A DNA stretch of 64,000 bases, taken from assembly GCF_945859685.1 (NCBI RefSeq), contig NC_079149.1, positions 86,295,073 through 86,359,072 of the forward strand, in the 5' to 3' direction. This DNA is from Eupeodes corollae. Lineage: Eukaryota > Arthropoda > Insecta > Diptera > Syrphidae. Below the pieces are notes generated by a model, which worked only from the letters and a program-made list of their open reading frames with translations, was not told the DNA's origin and searched no databases. This document shows, piece after piece, positions 11,700-20,283 of the stretch (position 1 is the stretch's first letter; the number at the start of each line of letters is the position of its first letter). The position numbers and the translations under genes are program-made.

Positions 11700-11966
11700 G
11701 CAAACAAAATAATAAAAAAAAATTGTTTCGAAATTTAAATTTATCTTAACAAACTCCATTTATTCTTTGTTACTCATTGTTGGCTACAACCTACATACCA
11801 GTTTTTGTATTATAACTCATTAATAAGTTAATATTTCCAAAAATTATAATATCACTTAGCTTATGAGTGATAGAGGGCTTAAATCAGACGATTTTTATTG
11901 AACCATTCCCAAAATTGATTAAGATCTTCTTATAGCTCTTTACAATCCTTTATGGAGTTAATCATG
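11700..11966 (-). pseudogene. LINE reverse transcriptase fragment, distal part
   Basis: On the minus strand the sequence immediately left of the Harbinger-like element reads MINSIKDCKEL, a stop, then EDLNQFWEWFNKNRL. This is the conserved stretch that follows the catalytic ADD box in jockey-like reverse transcriptases. It joins the fragment at 13195-13500 across the insertion. Confidence 0.6.
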
Positions 11967-12453
11967 CTTATTTTGAGATTCGAACGAAACGTTGATTCGA
12001 GTGACTAGATTTATTCGTTCGAATGAATTTTGTTTATTTTGAGATTCGAATGAAAAATATTCATTGCAGAAAATGAACCGAAATTAACAGTATTTTGGAG
12101 ATCAGTTGTTCTAAATGATTTGACATTTTGATTTGATTTAGTGTGACCACACTAAATTTTTATTTTCGAAGAGTCTTATTTTTAATTCAGAGTTTGTCAC
12201 ATATTAACAGTTTCTGAATTGAAAAATAAAGTAAAGTTAATAAATTGATAAAGAAAAAACATTCAAGACATGAAATTAAACATTTTTTCAACTAACGTAA
12301 CCATTTTGGTTTGAATTTTCATGTTGTGTTTATACCGTTTAATATGTTATGTATATTCGTCACACATGGTCACACTTTCAATTGAAACGAAAACAATCAA
12401 AGTTTATAAACTTCAAATCGATGTAGATTTTCTTATTTTGGAGAAAGTAAACA

Positions 12454-12580
12454 ATGGCAATAGTTTTGTTTCTTAATTCTAATGGCGAAGAACGAAAACA
12501 TGTTCTTAGAAGAAGGATTATGGACGCATAAAATCCGTTTGAGTTTGACGATTTAAAAGTACTTATAAAATTGATGTGAA
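12454..12580 (+). pseudogene. Possible Harbinger transposase N-terminal remnant
   Basis: From ATG 12454 the frame reads MAIVLFLNSNGEERKHVLRR and ends at a TAA at 12529. It then continues NPFEFDDLKVLIKLM before another stop. An Arg-rich run followed by an NPFxF-type segment resembles the start of HARBI1-like transposases. The catalytic domain is absent. The call rests on this short likeness and on the neighbouring Myb-like domain. Confidence 0.4.
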
Positions 12581-12616
12581 ATTTTTCTATTGCAAAAATA
12601 AATCCTGGTGACTAAA

Positions 12617-12904
12617 TTAATTTTGTTTTGTAGATTTGTAAGGAACTTTCGCCTCAATAAACGGGCATTTAAATATGTCTTGGATGAGCTTTCCATCGAG
12701 ATACAGGGGGGAACTTCTTTGTCCATACCGTAGCACCGTCCATGGAGGCCCATGGATATTGAGCTTCACGGCAGCATCTCTCCAAAACCGGTCAACATCT
12801 ATACGGTTTACAGAAAAACCCTTCGCTACCTCCGGATTCTCCTCCATCAACCTTATCAGGATTTCTTTTTGTTCCCTATTTGTCCAATTTGAATGTGACT
12901 GTGC
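12617..12904 (-). pseudogene. Myb/zeste-like DNA-binding domain fragment
   Basis: The minus frame reads SHSNWTNREQKEILIRLMEE and continues NPEVAKGFSVNRIDVDRFW, then NIHGPPWT. This W-helix pattern with MEENPxxAKGF and GPP is typical of the zeste-type Myb/SANT domain in insect Harbinger partner proteins. A frameshift after GPPW moves the usual VWTxxK segment into another frame. The start looks like an exon behind a splice acceptor (ttcataaag at about 12905-12915). It sits inside the inverted-repeat element and opposes the transposase remnant. Confidence 0.6.
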
Positions 12905-13194
12905 CCTTTATGAAATAACAAAAAAAATAACTCGTCAATATAACCAATTTCGTTTAATTATCGTATAAAAATTGTTAAGACTTACATCTTTCTTCAGCTA
13001 TTCACCAGAAAATATATGAACGACACAAAAATGACATTTGGTTCGAATCACTCGAAAGTAAAAATTTACTTAGTTTTTTTTTTTAAATGAACTTTCGATT
13101 GAATCAGCGAACTTTCGAATCGATCGAATCTCAAAATAAAATTTTCTCGAATTCGAATAACTTTCGATCGAAAACGAATCTCAAAATAAGGGTG

Positions 13195-13500
13195 AATATT
13201 TCCAAAAATGTTAACATCATCTGCGTGTATAAGCGCCATAAAATTATTTAAAACAGAAGGCAAATCATTAATAGATAAAATAAACAGAAATGGACCAAGA
13301 CGACTCCCTTATGGTATACCAGAATTGACTTAAAATTTACATTAAGCGTCACTCCAGAACATGACGCTTTAATATCTATCATTAAGATATGACGAAATCC
13401 TCATTACGAAACGTTCGGTCTTTAAATCCAATTTTACTTAATTTCTTAAAATGTATTTCATGATTTAATTTGATAAATGCCTTGCTAAAGGCACTAAAGA
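13195..13500 (-). pseudogene. LINE reverse transcriptase fragment, proximal part
   Basis: The minus strand reads AFSKAFIKLNHEI, stops, GIP-stop-GSRLGPFLFILSINDLP, then LIHADDVNIFGN. These are the palm motifs of a jockey-like reverse transcriptase (SKAFDxxxH, GVPQGSxLGPxLF, ADD), with stops. The catalytic box falls just before the Harbinger-like insertion, and the sequence resumes beyond it at 11966. Confidence 0.75.
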
Positions 13501-13631
13501 TGTAATCGAATTGCGTGTTTTTCAAATGGATCCAAACAAATATGAGGGAATTGTGCCTATTGCTTAATCACTGAAGATGATTTTCTTTTAAAATTGCTCA
13601 TCCACTGTTGACATTTCTGTCACCATTCTAA

Positions 13632-13997
13632 TCATTGACGACGCATGAAATGGTCACGAGGCTTTAGTTCGTGATTCAACTGAATCTTGGAAGCGTATAA
13701 ATGCAAGTCTTTATGCACAATGTTCATCAACGACGAGCGTGAGAGGTGCAATTGTGGGGCACGACAGACTTGAGGTCGACAGTTCGTCAGTCCCACTATT
13801 TCGAACAGCAGCAGATCTCCTACGGGCCCAGTTTGGTTAAATTGTAGCATCATTTTTCGGATTGTAAGCACATTTGGACGATTAAATTTACCGAACAAAA
13901 TCACGAACTGCACGATATGCATTTTGATTTGAAAGGCCATTTTTATATAAAAAGCCTCAATAACTTTAATGTCTTGCTTGATTTTGTATCTTTTCAT
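13632..13997 (-). pseudogene. Mariner-like transposon helix-turn-helix fragment
   Basis: A 121-codon open frame ends LSRSSLMNIVHKDLHLYASK, then IQLNHELKPRDHFMRRQ. The pattern S-xxS-xxxIxxxDLxLxxYKIQLxxELKPxDHxxRR is the DNA-binding N-terminal region common in insect mariner/Tc1-type transposases. The first half (FYIKMAFQIK, NRPNVLTIRKMM, QFNQTGPVGD) fits the same domain. No catalytic part follows, so it is a truncated relic. No terminal repeats were seen. Confidence 0.65.
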
Positions 13998-14438
13998 GAT
14001 TTAAATTGAATTATACTGAAATTGAGAAATGTCAAATGAAAATCAGAAAAAACTTGACGTTTAAGTGTGGTTCACATTCAACATCGGCCCTTAAAATTTA
14101 ACCACCCTTTAGTTACCTCAAAATCTATTGCATACCAGAAGATTTTGAATGAATTTTGGCCAGCGATGAGTAACTTCGAGTGTTTCGAAAATTTGCAGAA
14201 ATGCGATGGGTGGAACAGAATTCAGAAAATATCCATTTTACAAAAGCTTTATAAATTATTTTTCAATACAAATTTGTGGAAATAAATATTTGTGTAAGTG
14301 TTGATTTTCTAACTTTCGCTTTTTATCTTGAATTGGGATTAACCTTACCTTCTCCCGTATTCTTTGACCTTTCTAACAAGTACCTTTCTAATTTTCATTA
14401 AAAAAAAACTATTTCTGTAACATCATACTCATAATTGT
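13998..14438. other. Intergenic DNA downstream of Mcm10
   Basis: A short open frame at 14067-14285 has no recognisable domain, and I see no RNA gene or element ends. It is probably spacer. Confidence 0.5.
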
Positions 14439-14444
14439 TTTATT
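14439..14444 (-). terminator. Polyadenylation signal of Mcm10
   Basis: AATAAA on the minus strand lies about 32 bp beyond the TAG stop of the Mcm10 frame, a normal spacing for a short fly 3' UTR. Confidence 0.7.
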
Positions 14445-14475
14445 GTCCTTAAAAAATTAAAAAGAATATAATTTA

Positions 14476-16800
14476 CTACTCTTCTGGCACAAGTAGATTT
14501 AAATTCGCCTTACTGGTAATAGTACCCATAAACATTTCCTCGTCACCTCTAATCGACAACATTTCTCTTCCATTGTCAACCTTTCTTTCCCGAATCATTG
14601 CAGCTCGCTCCCACCGCGACCCCTTACAGTTCTTACAACTTGTTTTGGGCAGCTTGTGTACCGTGGCTGTTCGATTACCACAATCTTTGCATTGATAAAA
14701 TCTTTTCTCTGTGTCAATAACTTTCAGCTGATGCCGTTCCTCTTTGCAACGATCAGCAGCAGAAAACGCAGTATATTTGCATTGAACGCAAATAACAGCT
14801 TTGCAGGGCATTTTGAAGGTATTTAGCATCTTCTCTTCTAAAGCTTCCTTCTTTTCAAGTTTATTAAAGTATTTTTCTTGTTCCTGAAGTTCTCGAGAGT
14901 CCACCAAATTGGTATGCGATGATGTTGCTTCCATGATTTTTTGAATTCGTGTTTTTCGGTCGATTTCGCGCTGTTCTTCATCTAGCTTTTGTCTTTTAGA
15001 TTCCGTACCGAACTTTTCATTAAGTTCATCGATGGCCCGCCTTTTACCTTCGGTAGTGCCCCGATGTTTGATAAAATTGGGATTTGACTTTGCTAGTGGC
15101 TTTTTCTTTAGTAGCTGCATTGCCTTTAACTTAGCCAAGTCCGCTCGTTTCTCGCCAACAGTTACTTCAATGCAAAAATTCTCACGACTCAGCTGTGGAG
15201 TTTTATTCGCGAAGCTAAATTGACAATTTTTAAATTTCTCTGGCACTGCAGCTGGGGGACTTGTCTCCTTTGTTTTGTCTTCGGAGTTTTGCTCAGGAGT
15301 AGCAACAGATGTATTCGAAGAATTAACAGACGCAAATTTTTCGGATTCCATTTGAAGAATTTTCAAACGTTCAATGTCCTTCAGGCGTTGTTTTTTGTTC
15401 GCCTCTACGTTGCAGGCGATCTTTGAAATAGGACCTCCTCTAGCGGCATAAGGGACAGCTTGCACTTGCTTTGGCGAAGATGCATGATTTATGCTGGCGT
15501 TATTAGGGGAAACCGCATATTCGGATAGATTCATAAGTCTCTGTGAATCTTTGGCAGCCAGCTTAGCACTTTTTTTGGCCGGGATCGCTGTGAATGACTG
15601 GCCAGCATAGAAAACTTCACTTTTGCCAAGGATCTTGTTCCGCAACTCATTTAATCCTCTACCGGCTGTACTAGATTGCAACTCCGATCGTTGGGACATT
15701 TTGCTATACTCCTGTTTCATATGGAAAATACAATAATCACAGTTGCCTAAATTGACAGTTTGGGAACAGAGATCGCCATTCTTCTTTCTAGCTTTGCATG
15801 TCCCTAAATCTTTCGATTGACCCAAAATCATTACTTTCTTATCTGTGTCTATAGAGAGGCAAGCAATATCACCACTCTCTGCCCTTTTGTCCAATACACT
15901 TGGATTTAGAACTGCTATACACATTCCAGTAGCCGTCTTCCAAAGGTTTTTATGAGCAGTTCTAAACATAAATATTGACGCCAGTTTCATATCCCCTTTT
16001 AAATCAGAAAGTTTCCAAATGGAGAACTGTGAACCCGTTTTTGATGTTTTTACAGGACTTTTGCTAACAACAACCCCAGCTATTACCCAGTCTTTGTTCA
16101 AGTCACCACGCTGAGTATGGTAGGCAAGAGCTGAAAATGGTATCGGTGTTCTGCCGGCCATACGATCTTTTAGTCCAGTACTTGATACAAGAGGATTAAC
16201 CATTCTTAGTCCAAATACAGGATCAGTAAAGACTGAAAGTTCTGGTTTCATGTAATTAGTTATTGGGTTCTGAATCACTGTGTCAGAGTTGGGCTTAACA
16301 ACCTTTTTTATGTTATTATTAGCCGCATATGACTTTCGTTGCACGGTTGGTTTTTCTGGAAAAGCAGCCACATCCGTTGAAATTGGTTGTCTAATGGCTT
16401 GGGCAACTGCCTGCGTTACCGCCGCTTCGTGCTTTGCTTCATTTTGCTGTTTTAATTTTTTGTTGATATCCCTTCCATACTCATTGTACTTGCGTTCGAG
16501 GAAATTCTGGACGTCTTCGTCGTCGGATGAATCCATTTCTTCATGGTGTATAGCTGACGCCTTATTTGCCTTATCCATGACAGTTGCGTCGATGTCATAG
16601 CTAAAGGCTTCAGCAAAGGAACTATCTTCTATGAGACGAGGTGCGACGGCTTGACTCGATGCAGGATTTGTTGCAGGAGTTCTGGCTGCTTGGGATGCCG
16701 ATTTTATTTCATCTGCTTCTGCAGCTGCAAGTAGTTTTTCCAATGCAAAAATATCATCGTCGTCATCTTTTGATTCGAAGGGTTGTGAAGTAGGACTCAT
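14476..16800 (-). CDS. Mcm10: Minichromosome maintenance protein 10 (replication factor)
   Basis: Mcm10 binds the CMG helicase, single-stranded DNA and polymerase alpha during origin firing in the nucleus. The frame is uninterrupted for 774 codons, close to the usual fly length. An acidic, coiled N-terminus (DDDDDIFALEKLLAAAEADE) leads to an OB fold at about residues 230-325 (NKDWVIAGVVVSKSPVKT; GSQFSIWKLSDLKGDM). A CCCH zinc finger follows at about 333-358 (C-KARKKNGDLC, C-DYCIFH). The C-terminal zinc ribbon spans about 667-720 (CVQC, C-KEERH, CKDC, CKNC). The start MSPTSQPFES is chosen because a splice acceptor ends 7 bp before its ATG; longer readings would run into the intron. It is the only clearly intact host gene in the window. 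Confidence 0.95.
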   Translation of the reverse strand: MSPTSQPFESKDDDDDIFALEKLLAAAEADEIKSASQAARTPATNPASSQAVAPRLIEDSSFAEAFSYDIDATVMDKANKASAIHHEEMDSSDDEDVQNFLERKYNEYGRDINKKLKQQNEAKHEAAVTQAVAQAIRQPISTDVAAFPEKPTVQRKSYAANNNIKKVVKPNSDTVIQNPITNYMKPELSVFTDPVFGLRMVNPLVSSTGLKDRMAGRTPIPFSALAYHTQRGDLNKDWVIAGVVVSKSPVKTSKTGSQFSIWKLSDLKGDMKLASIFMFRTAHKNLWKTATGMCIAVLNPSVLDKRAESGDIACLSIDTDKKVMILGQSKDLGTCKARKKNGDLCSQTVNLGNCDYCIFHMKQEYSKMSQRSELQSSTAGRGLNELRNKILGKSEVFYAGQSFTAIPAKKSAKLAAKDSQRLMNLSEYAVSPNNASINHASSPKQVQAVPYAARGGPISKIACNVEANKKQRLKDIERLKILQMESEKFASVNSSNTSVATPEQNSEDKTKETSPPAAVPEKFKNCQFSFANKTPQLSRENFCIEVTVGEKRADLAKLKAMQLLKKKPLAKSNPNFIKHRGTTEGKRRAIDELNEKFGTESKRQKLDEEQREIDRKTRIQKIMEATSSHTNLVDSRELQEQEKYFNKLEKKEALEEKMLNTFKMPCKAVICVQCKYTAFSAADRCKEERHQLKVIDTEKRFYQCKDCGNRTATVHKLPKTSCKNCKGSRWERAAMIRERKVDNGREMLSIRGDEEMFMGTITSKANLNLLVPEE

Positions 16801-16806
16801 GGTGCA

Positions 16807-16822
16807 ACTGAAATGGAAAAAC
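16807..16822 (-). other. Splice acceptor in the Mcm10 5' UTR
   Basis: Read on the minus strand, TTTTTCCATTTCAG lies immediately before TTGCACC-ATG. A pyrimidine tract and CAG this close to the start indicate a 5' UTR intron ending at 16808. The matching donor and first exon are not obvious upstream. Confidence 0.75.
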
Positions 16823-17449
16823 AATCTTTTGAATAATTACATTTTTTAAAACTGAATAATCATTAAAAAACAGCATTTTTCTAATAATTATTAGCATTAA
16901 AAGTTTGTTAGTTATTTATAGTTAAAAGTTAGGTATGAGAATTACTTATTATGGAAAATAGTTTTTTTTTTTAAACAAAGGAAACTGCCTTAAATTTTCG
17001 TACTGTAGGTCTTTTTAAAGCTAAAAATTCCTTTTAAAAAATGTGTATTGATTTTCTTGTGTAAGTATTTTGTTCATTTATTAATTCCCTTTTAAGTAAT
17101 CATGTAATTAAATTTTTAAAACTCGTAGTGTTAAAAAAAAAATGTTTTCAAAAAAGCTACAAAATCACATCTCTCACTAAAGACTTTTTAGGACAAATTT
17201 GTATCTATTGCAGGGCCAGTGTGAAACTGGAAAGAGGAAAAGCTAAGGTTTCGATATCGAATCTTTTTCTATTGTATTTTATGCATGACTTCCATTGATT
17301 TATTGTTTTGTCTATGCAGACTTATATTTAGACAAACACTCAGCATTTATGGAGATCTTTTACAATGGTTGACCCATGGAGGTGGTGTTCGTAAGGGAGA
17401 ACCCCTTGATAAAACATTTTTTTTTAATTTTCGTAGGAATAAATTAAAA
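16823..17449. other. Mcm10 upstream or intron DNA
   Basis: This is AT-rich sequence without a recognisable coding region. It should hold the Mcm10 first exon and promoter, or part of its first intron, but I cannot place them. Confidence 0.45.
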
Positions 17450-18745
17450 TTTAATGAATAATATGATTAAGATCGTTTAGATCGTTAAAGAAGAATTCTT
17501 CTAGGTAATTCTTCGTCTCAGTCTCCATTAAGGATGGACTATTTACGTCTTTTGTAGAGGGTGGAATCGCGATTGGAGAGGGCATGGGTGCATCGTCACC
17601 CTCTGTTAAAAGAGAAGATTACGTCCCAGCCCCACCAACTAGTTCACCTTAGGTTGTTTTTGTAAGCCCGCTTTCCGTGTTAACCTCATATTTTTTATAG
17701 ATTCGAATTTTAATGGATTCGAAGCCATAGTTTATGAAGCCCTCGTTTAGGGCTAGAGGAGCCAAGAATTCTTTATTAAGTACCACAGTGGCACTCCTAT
17801 AAAGACCCTTCACTTCCTCTAGTTTGGCTATTTTCCAGTTATGCGTCGGAAGGGACGGGTTACGAATTCTGATCATCTCGAGAATGTCCTCGATACCAGC
17901 AGGTTCGATTGGTATCCAAATGCGGGCTCTAGGTCTGCTAGGAATGTCTTCCATAGCGACAACCTCGAGCTTCGCACCTGGCCAAACTTCACCTAACCGG
18001 CTGACAGCATGCTTGTATAGGTCACACGACCTCTGGTCGCCACAAACCATGAGTTTGACAAGGCCTTGATGCCAAACCCCATCGCTTACGGAAGAAAGTT
18101 TTCCTGGAAGCTCCCTCAAAATGCTCAAAAAGCCATCCGAAAGCTTAACCTTGACCAACTGCCAACGATCAGCCGATATGGTGTCATCATCATCACTCCT
18201 GTCAATAACCGCAACGAGACTTTGCCCTTCGCGACGTCACTGAAACTGGATTGTTTCTTGATGGGATTGAGGGGAGTGCTGGTGTTGTGAACCCAAGGCC
18301 GTTTTGTTGTCGGTAAGGCCCCCTCAAGAGACCTTTCTCTTTTAGACGTAGAGTCCTTATTGGTCCTTATTGTAGCAAGTATGCTTTTAGCCTATTCGAC
18401 GCTAGCGGTTTAGTGCGGTGTCGTTTCAGCCCCCGATGATGCACCAGAGGCCTTTAAGATTTTCGCCGCTTACCGCCTTTGTCTATAAAGGCTTTTTGAG
18501 AGTTTTCCATTTTTGGATGTACTCTTATTAGTAGTGGTAGGGCCATTTTTTACAACGCTGCCACTACTGAAATTAGGTATCGCTTCTTTCATATTTTCGT
18601 TGCTACCAAGAGCAGAGGAGGGTCCATGGTTAGCCACTACTCTCTTCTCTGTGTTAACCGCAGGAGATACGGCAGCAGGCTTTGACGCCAAGCTGCCGTC
18701 CGGTCCTAAAGAGATACCGGTCTCATTGTTTTTTTTACATTTTTG
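17450..18745 (-). pseudogene. LOA-like LINE remnant: DUF4780 ORF1 joined to ORF2 tail
   Basis: The main frame, 18158-17649, is preceded in phase by SLVAVIDRSDDDD. It reads KLSDGFL, WHQGLVKLMVCGDQRSCDLY, RLGEVWPGAKLEVVAMEDIP, RPRARIWIP, then NPSLPTHNWKIAK and YGFESIKIRIYK. This is the DUF4780 domain, found as ORF1 of insect retroelements. A low-complexity N-terminal piece (18691-18470, MASKPAAVSPAVNTEKRV) fits the same ORF1. Just downstream (17455-17515) the sequence matches the ORF2 C-terminus seen at 47345-47600 (EFFFNDLN). The copy therefore seems to have lost nearly all of ORF2 by internal deletion. Confidence 0.7.
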
Positions 18746-18829
18746 TTTCTAGTTTTGGTTTTGTGCATCTTGGTCCTACGAGATGCGAAGAAAAGAGGTC
18801 CATCTGCACAGAGATTCGCATGTACATAC

Positions 18830-19815
18830 AGTTGTGTTCATTAAAATAGCAGTGCTGGTCACATTTTATTAGATTGTCAATTATTTTAAGAACGGAAATT
18901 CTTACAAAAAAAAATTGGAATGTTACTTGCATTTAACGGTCTTTCGTTTTCATATTAGAGACTTTTAGCTTGAAGTTATACTCTACTCTTCCCGGTTAAA
19001 ACCCATTATTTCAAACTCTCTGGATTTAGAGTGTTCATAAAAATAGCAGTGCTTTTGATTTTATAATTAAAAAATGTTAAAAATAAAGAAGAAATTCAAA
19101 AGAAGACAACATTTGGTTGGCAGTTACTTGCGATATATCCAAAATTATAGAAAAAAACATGAAAGGAGGAAGTTATATGGCCTTATCAATGGCTGATAGA
19201 CGTGCTATTATCAGAACAGCTTCTAATTCTTATGATTCCTCGTCAAAAATAAAAATAAAAATCGGTGTTAATTGCACTTTAGCTACGGTAAAACGCGTTA
19301 TTAAAAGTGCTTGTCATTTGAAAAGAAAAAAAAAATCTGAAAAATCCACCACTTAACGAATCTAGGAAAGAAGCTGGAGCTATTTTCTTCTACGGAGCCT
19401 TAAAGCTCCAACTTTTTACATCGAGAATGAATGCAAATTCTTATAAAGGTGTTTTAAAAAAGGCTTTCCCACAGATTTCTGATCTCTTTGGACCAATATC
19501 GTGGACATTCCAACATGATAATGTCCTACTCATACAGCGAGGACAGTAAGGCAGTGGATAGAGAGCCAAAATGTGTAGATGCTGGTGTGGCCCCCTTACT
19601 CCCCTGACCTTAACATAAAAGAGAATGTGTGGGGACTTCTCTTAGGTAAAGTATAAGAGTCAGGGAGGCAGTTCAAAGACAAAAAGTCATTAATCGCAGC
19701 TATTAAAAAAGCCTGGTCAGAAATTTCGCTTCAATACCTGGAAAAATTGTTTAGTTCCATTCCGGATCGAATTTACGAGAATTTATATTAAAAAGAGGTG
19801 GCCACACTCTTTATT
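18830..19815 (+). mobile_element. Tc1-like transposon remnant A (internally deleted)
   Basis: The left end cagttgtgttcattaaaat-agcagtgct is repeated inward at 19032 (gtgttcataaaaatagcagtg), like double terminal repeats of some Tc1 families. A helix-turn-helix start is readable at 19138-19356 (MKGGSYMALSMADRRAIIRT). The C-terminal transposase follows with deletions: SFYGALKLQLFTSRMN, ISWTFQHDN (catalytic Asp), then a WPPxxPxxN-type box and an ISLQYLEKLFSSIPDRIYEN end at about 19790. The stretch carrying the first catalytic Asp is gone, and stops are present. No matching right-hand terminal repeat was found. Confidence 0.75.
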
Positions 19816-19827
19816 AACTATTGTTGG

Positions 19828-19882
19828 AGGCCATCAGTGTGGTGAAAATATTGTGAACCTATTCAGATGAGCGGCAGTGTGT
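19828..19882 (+). repeat. Dispersed 54-bp repeat, copy 1
   Basis: The block running ccatcagtgtggtgaaaata, t, tgtgaacctattcagatgag, cggcagtgt recurs at 31087-31140 with a one-base indel. Here it follows the Tc1 remnant. It may be the terminal part of an unrecognised element. Confidence 0.75.
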
Positions 19883-20283
19883 ATAACGTTCGTGTCTTAA
19901 GGATTTCTTTTGTAGATAGTTCTGCTCGGCAGATATTGCATTGCACCTTTGTTTTAACACCCGAGTGATGGAGTTGATCTCACTCGAGTGCCTTATTGCC
20001 TAGAACAGATTTCCCACAAATATGGGACACTCGACTATAAGCAACGCGATGGAAGTTGAAATCAAGTGATTTCAATCTTAATTCATTTTCAAAGCCTTTT
20101 AGGCACTGAGTGTTTTTAGTGCTTTTATCTCTTAGTTTCATTGGAATTATCGTGACCCTGTTTTTATTTCTCTCGAACGCTGCAAGCCAAACATTTCCTT
20201 GAACAATGCTTACTTAAGACTATACCCATTTCCTCGCTTGCAAGTGAAGTCTTCTGATAAAAACCTAAACTAAATCGAACCAC

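Larger units (their letters stand above)
11967..13190. mobile_element. PIF/Harbinger-like inverted-repeat element
   Basis: The ends form a perfect 16-bp inverted repeat, CTTATTTTGAGATTCG (11967-11982 and 13175-13190). A second copy of nearly the same motif lies about 65 bp further in on each side (near 12035 and 13125). The interior holds a possible Harbinger transposase start (12454) and an oppositely oriented Myb-like domain, the two-gene plan of PIF/Harbinger. The element is short (1.2 kb) and defective. It interrupts a LINE reverse transcriptase. No clean 3-bp target duplication is visible. Confidence 0.7.

Noticed and set aside
14067..14285. 72-residue open frame downstream of Mcm10
   Set aside because: No domain, no context and AT-rich composition; likely chance.
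14476..16824. Longer Mcm10 start giving MFFHFSCT before MSPTS
   Set aside because: That start codon is TTG, and the extra residues come from the pyrimidine tract and AG of a splice acceptor. The ATG at 16800 is the natural start.
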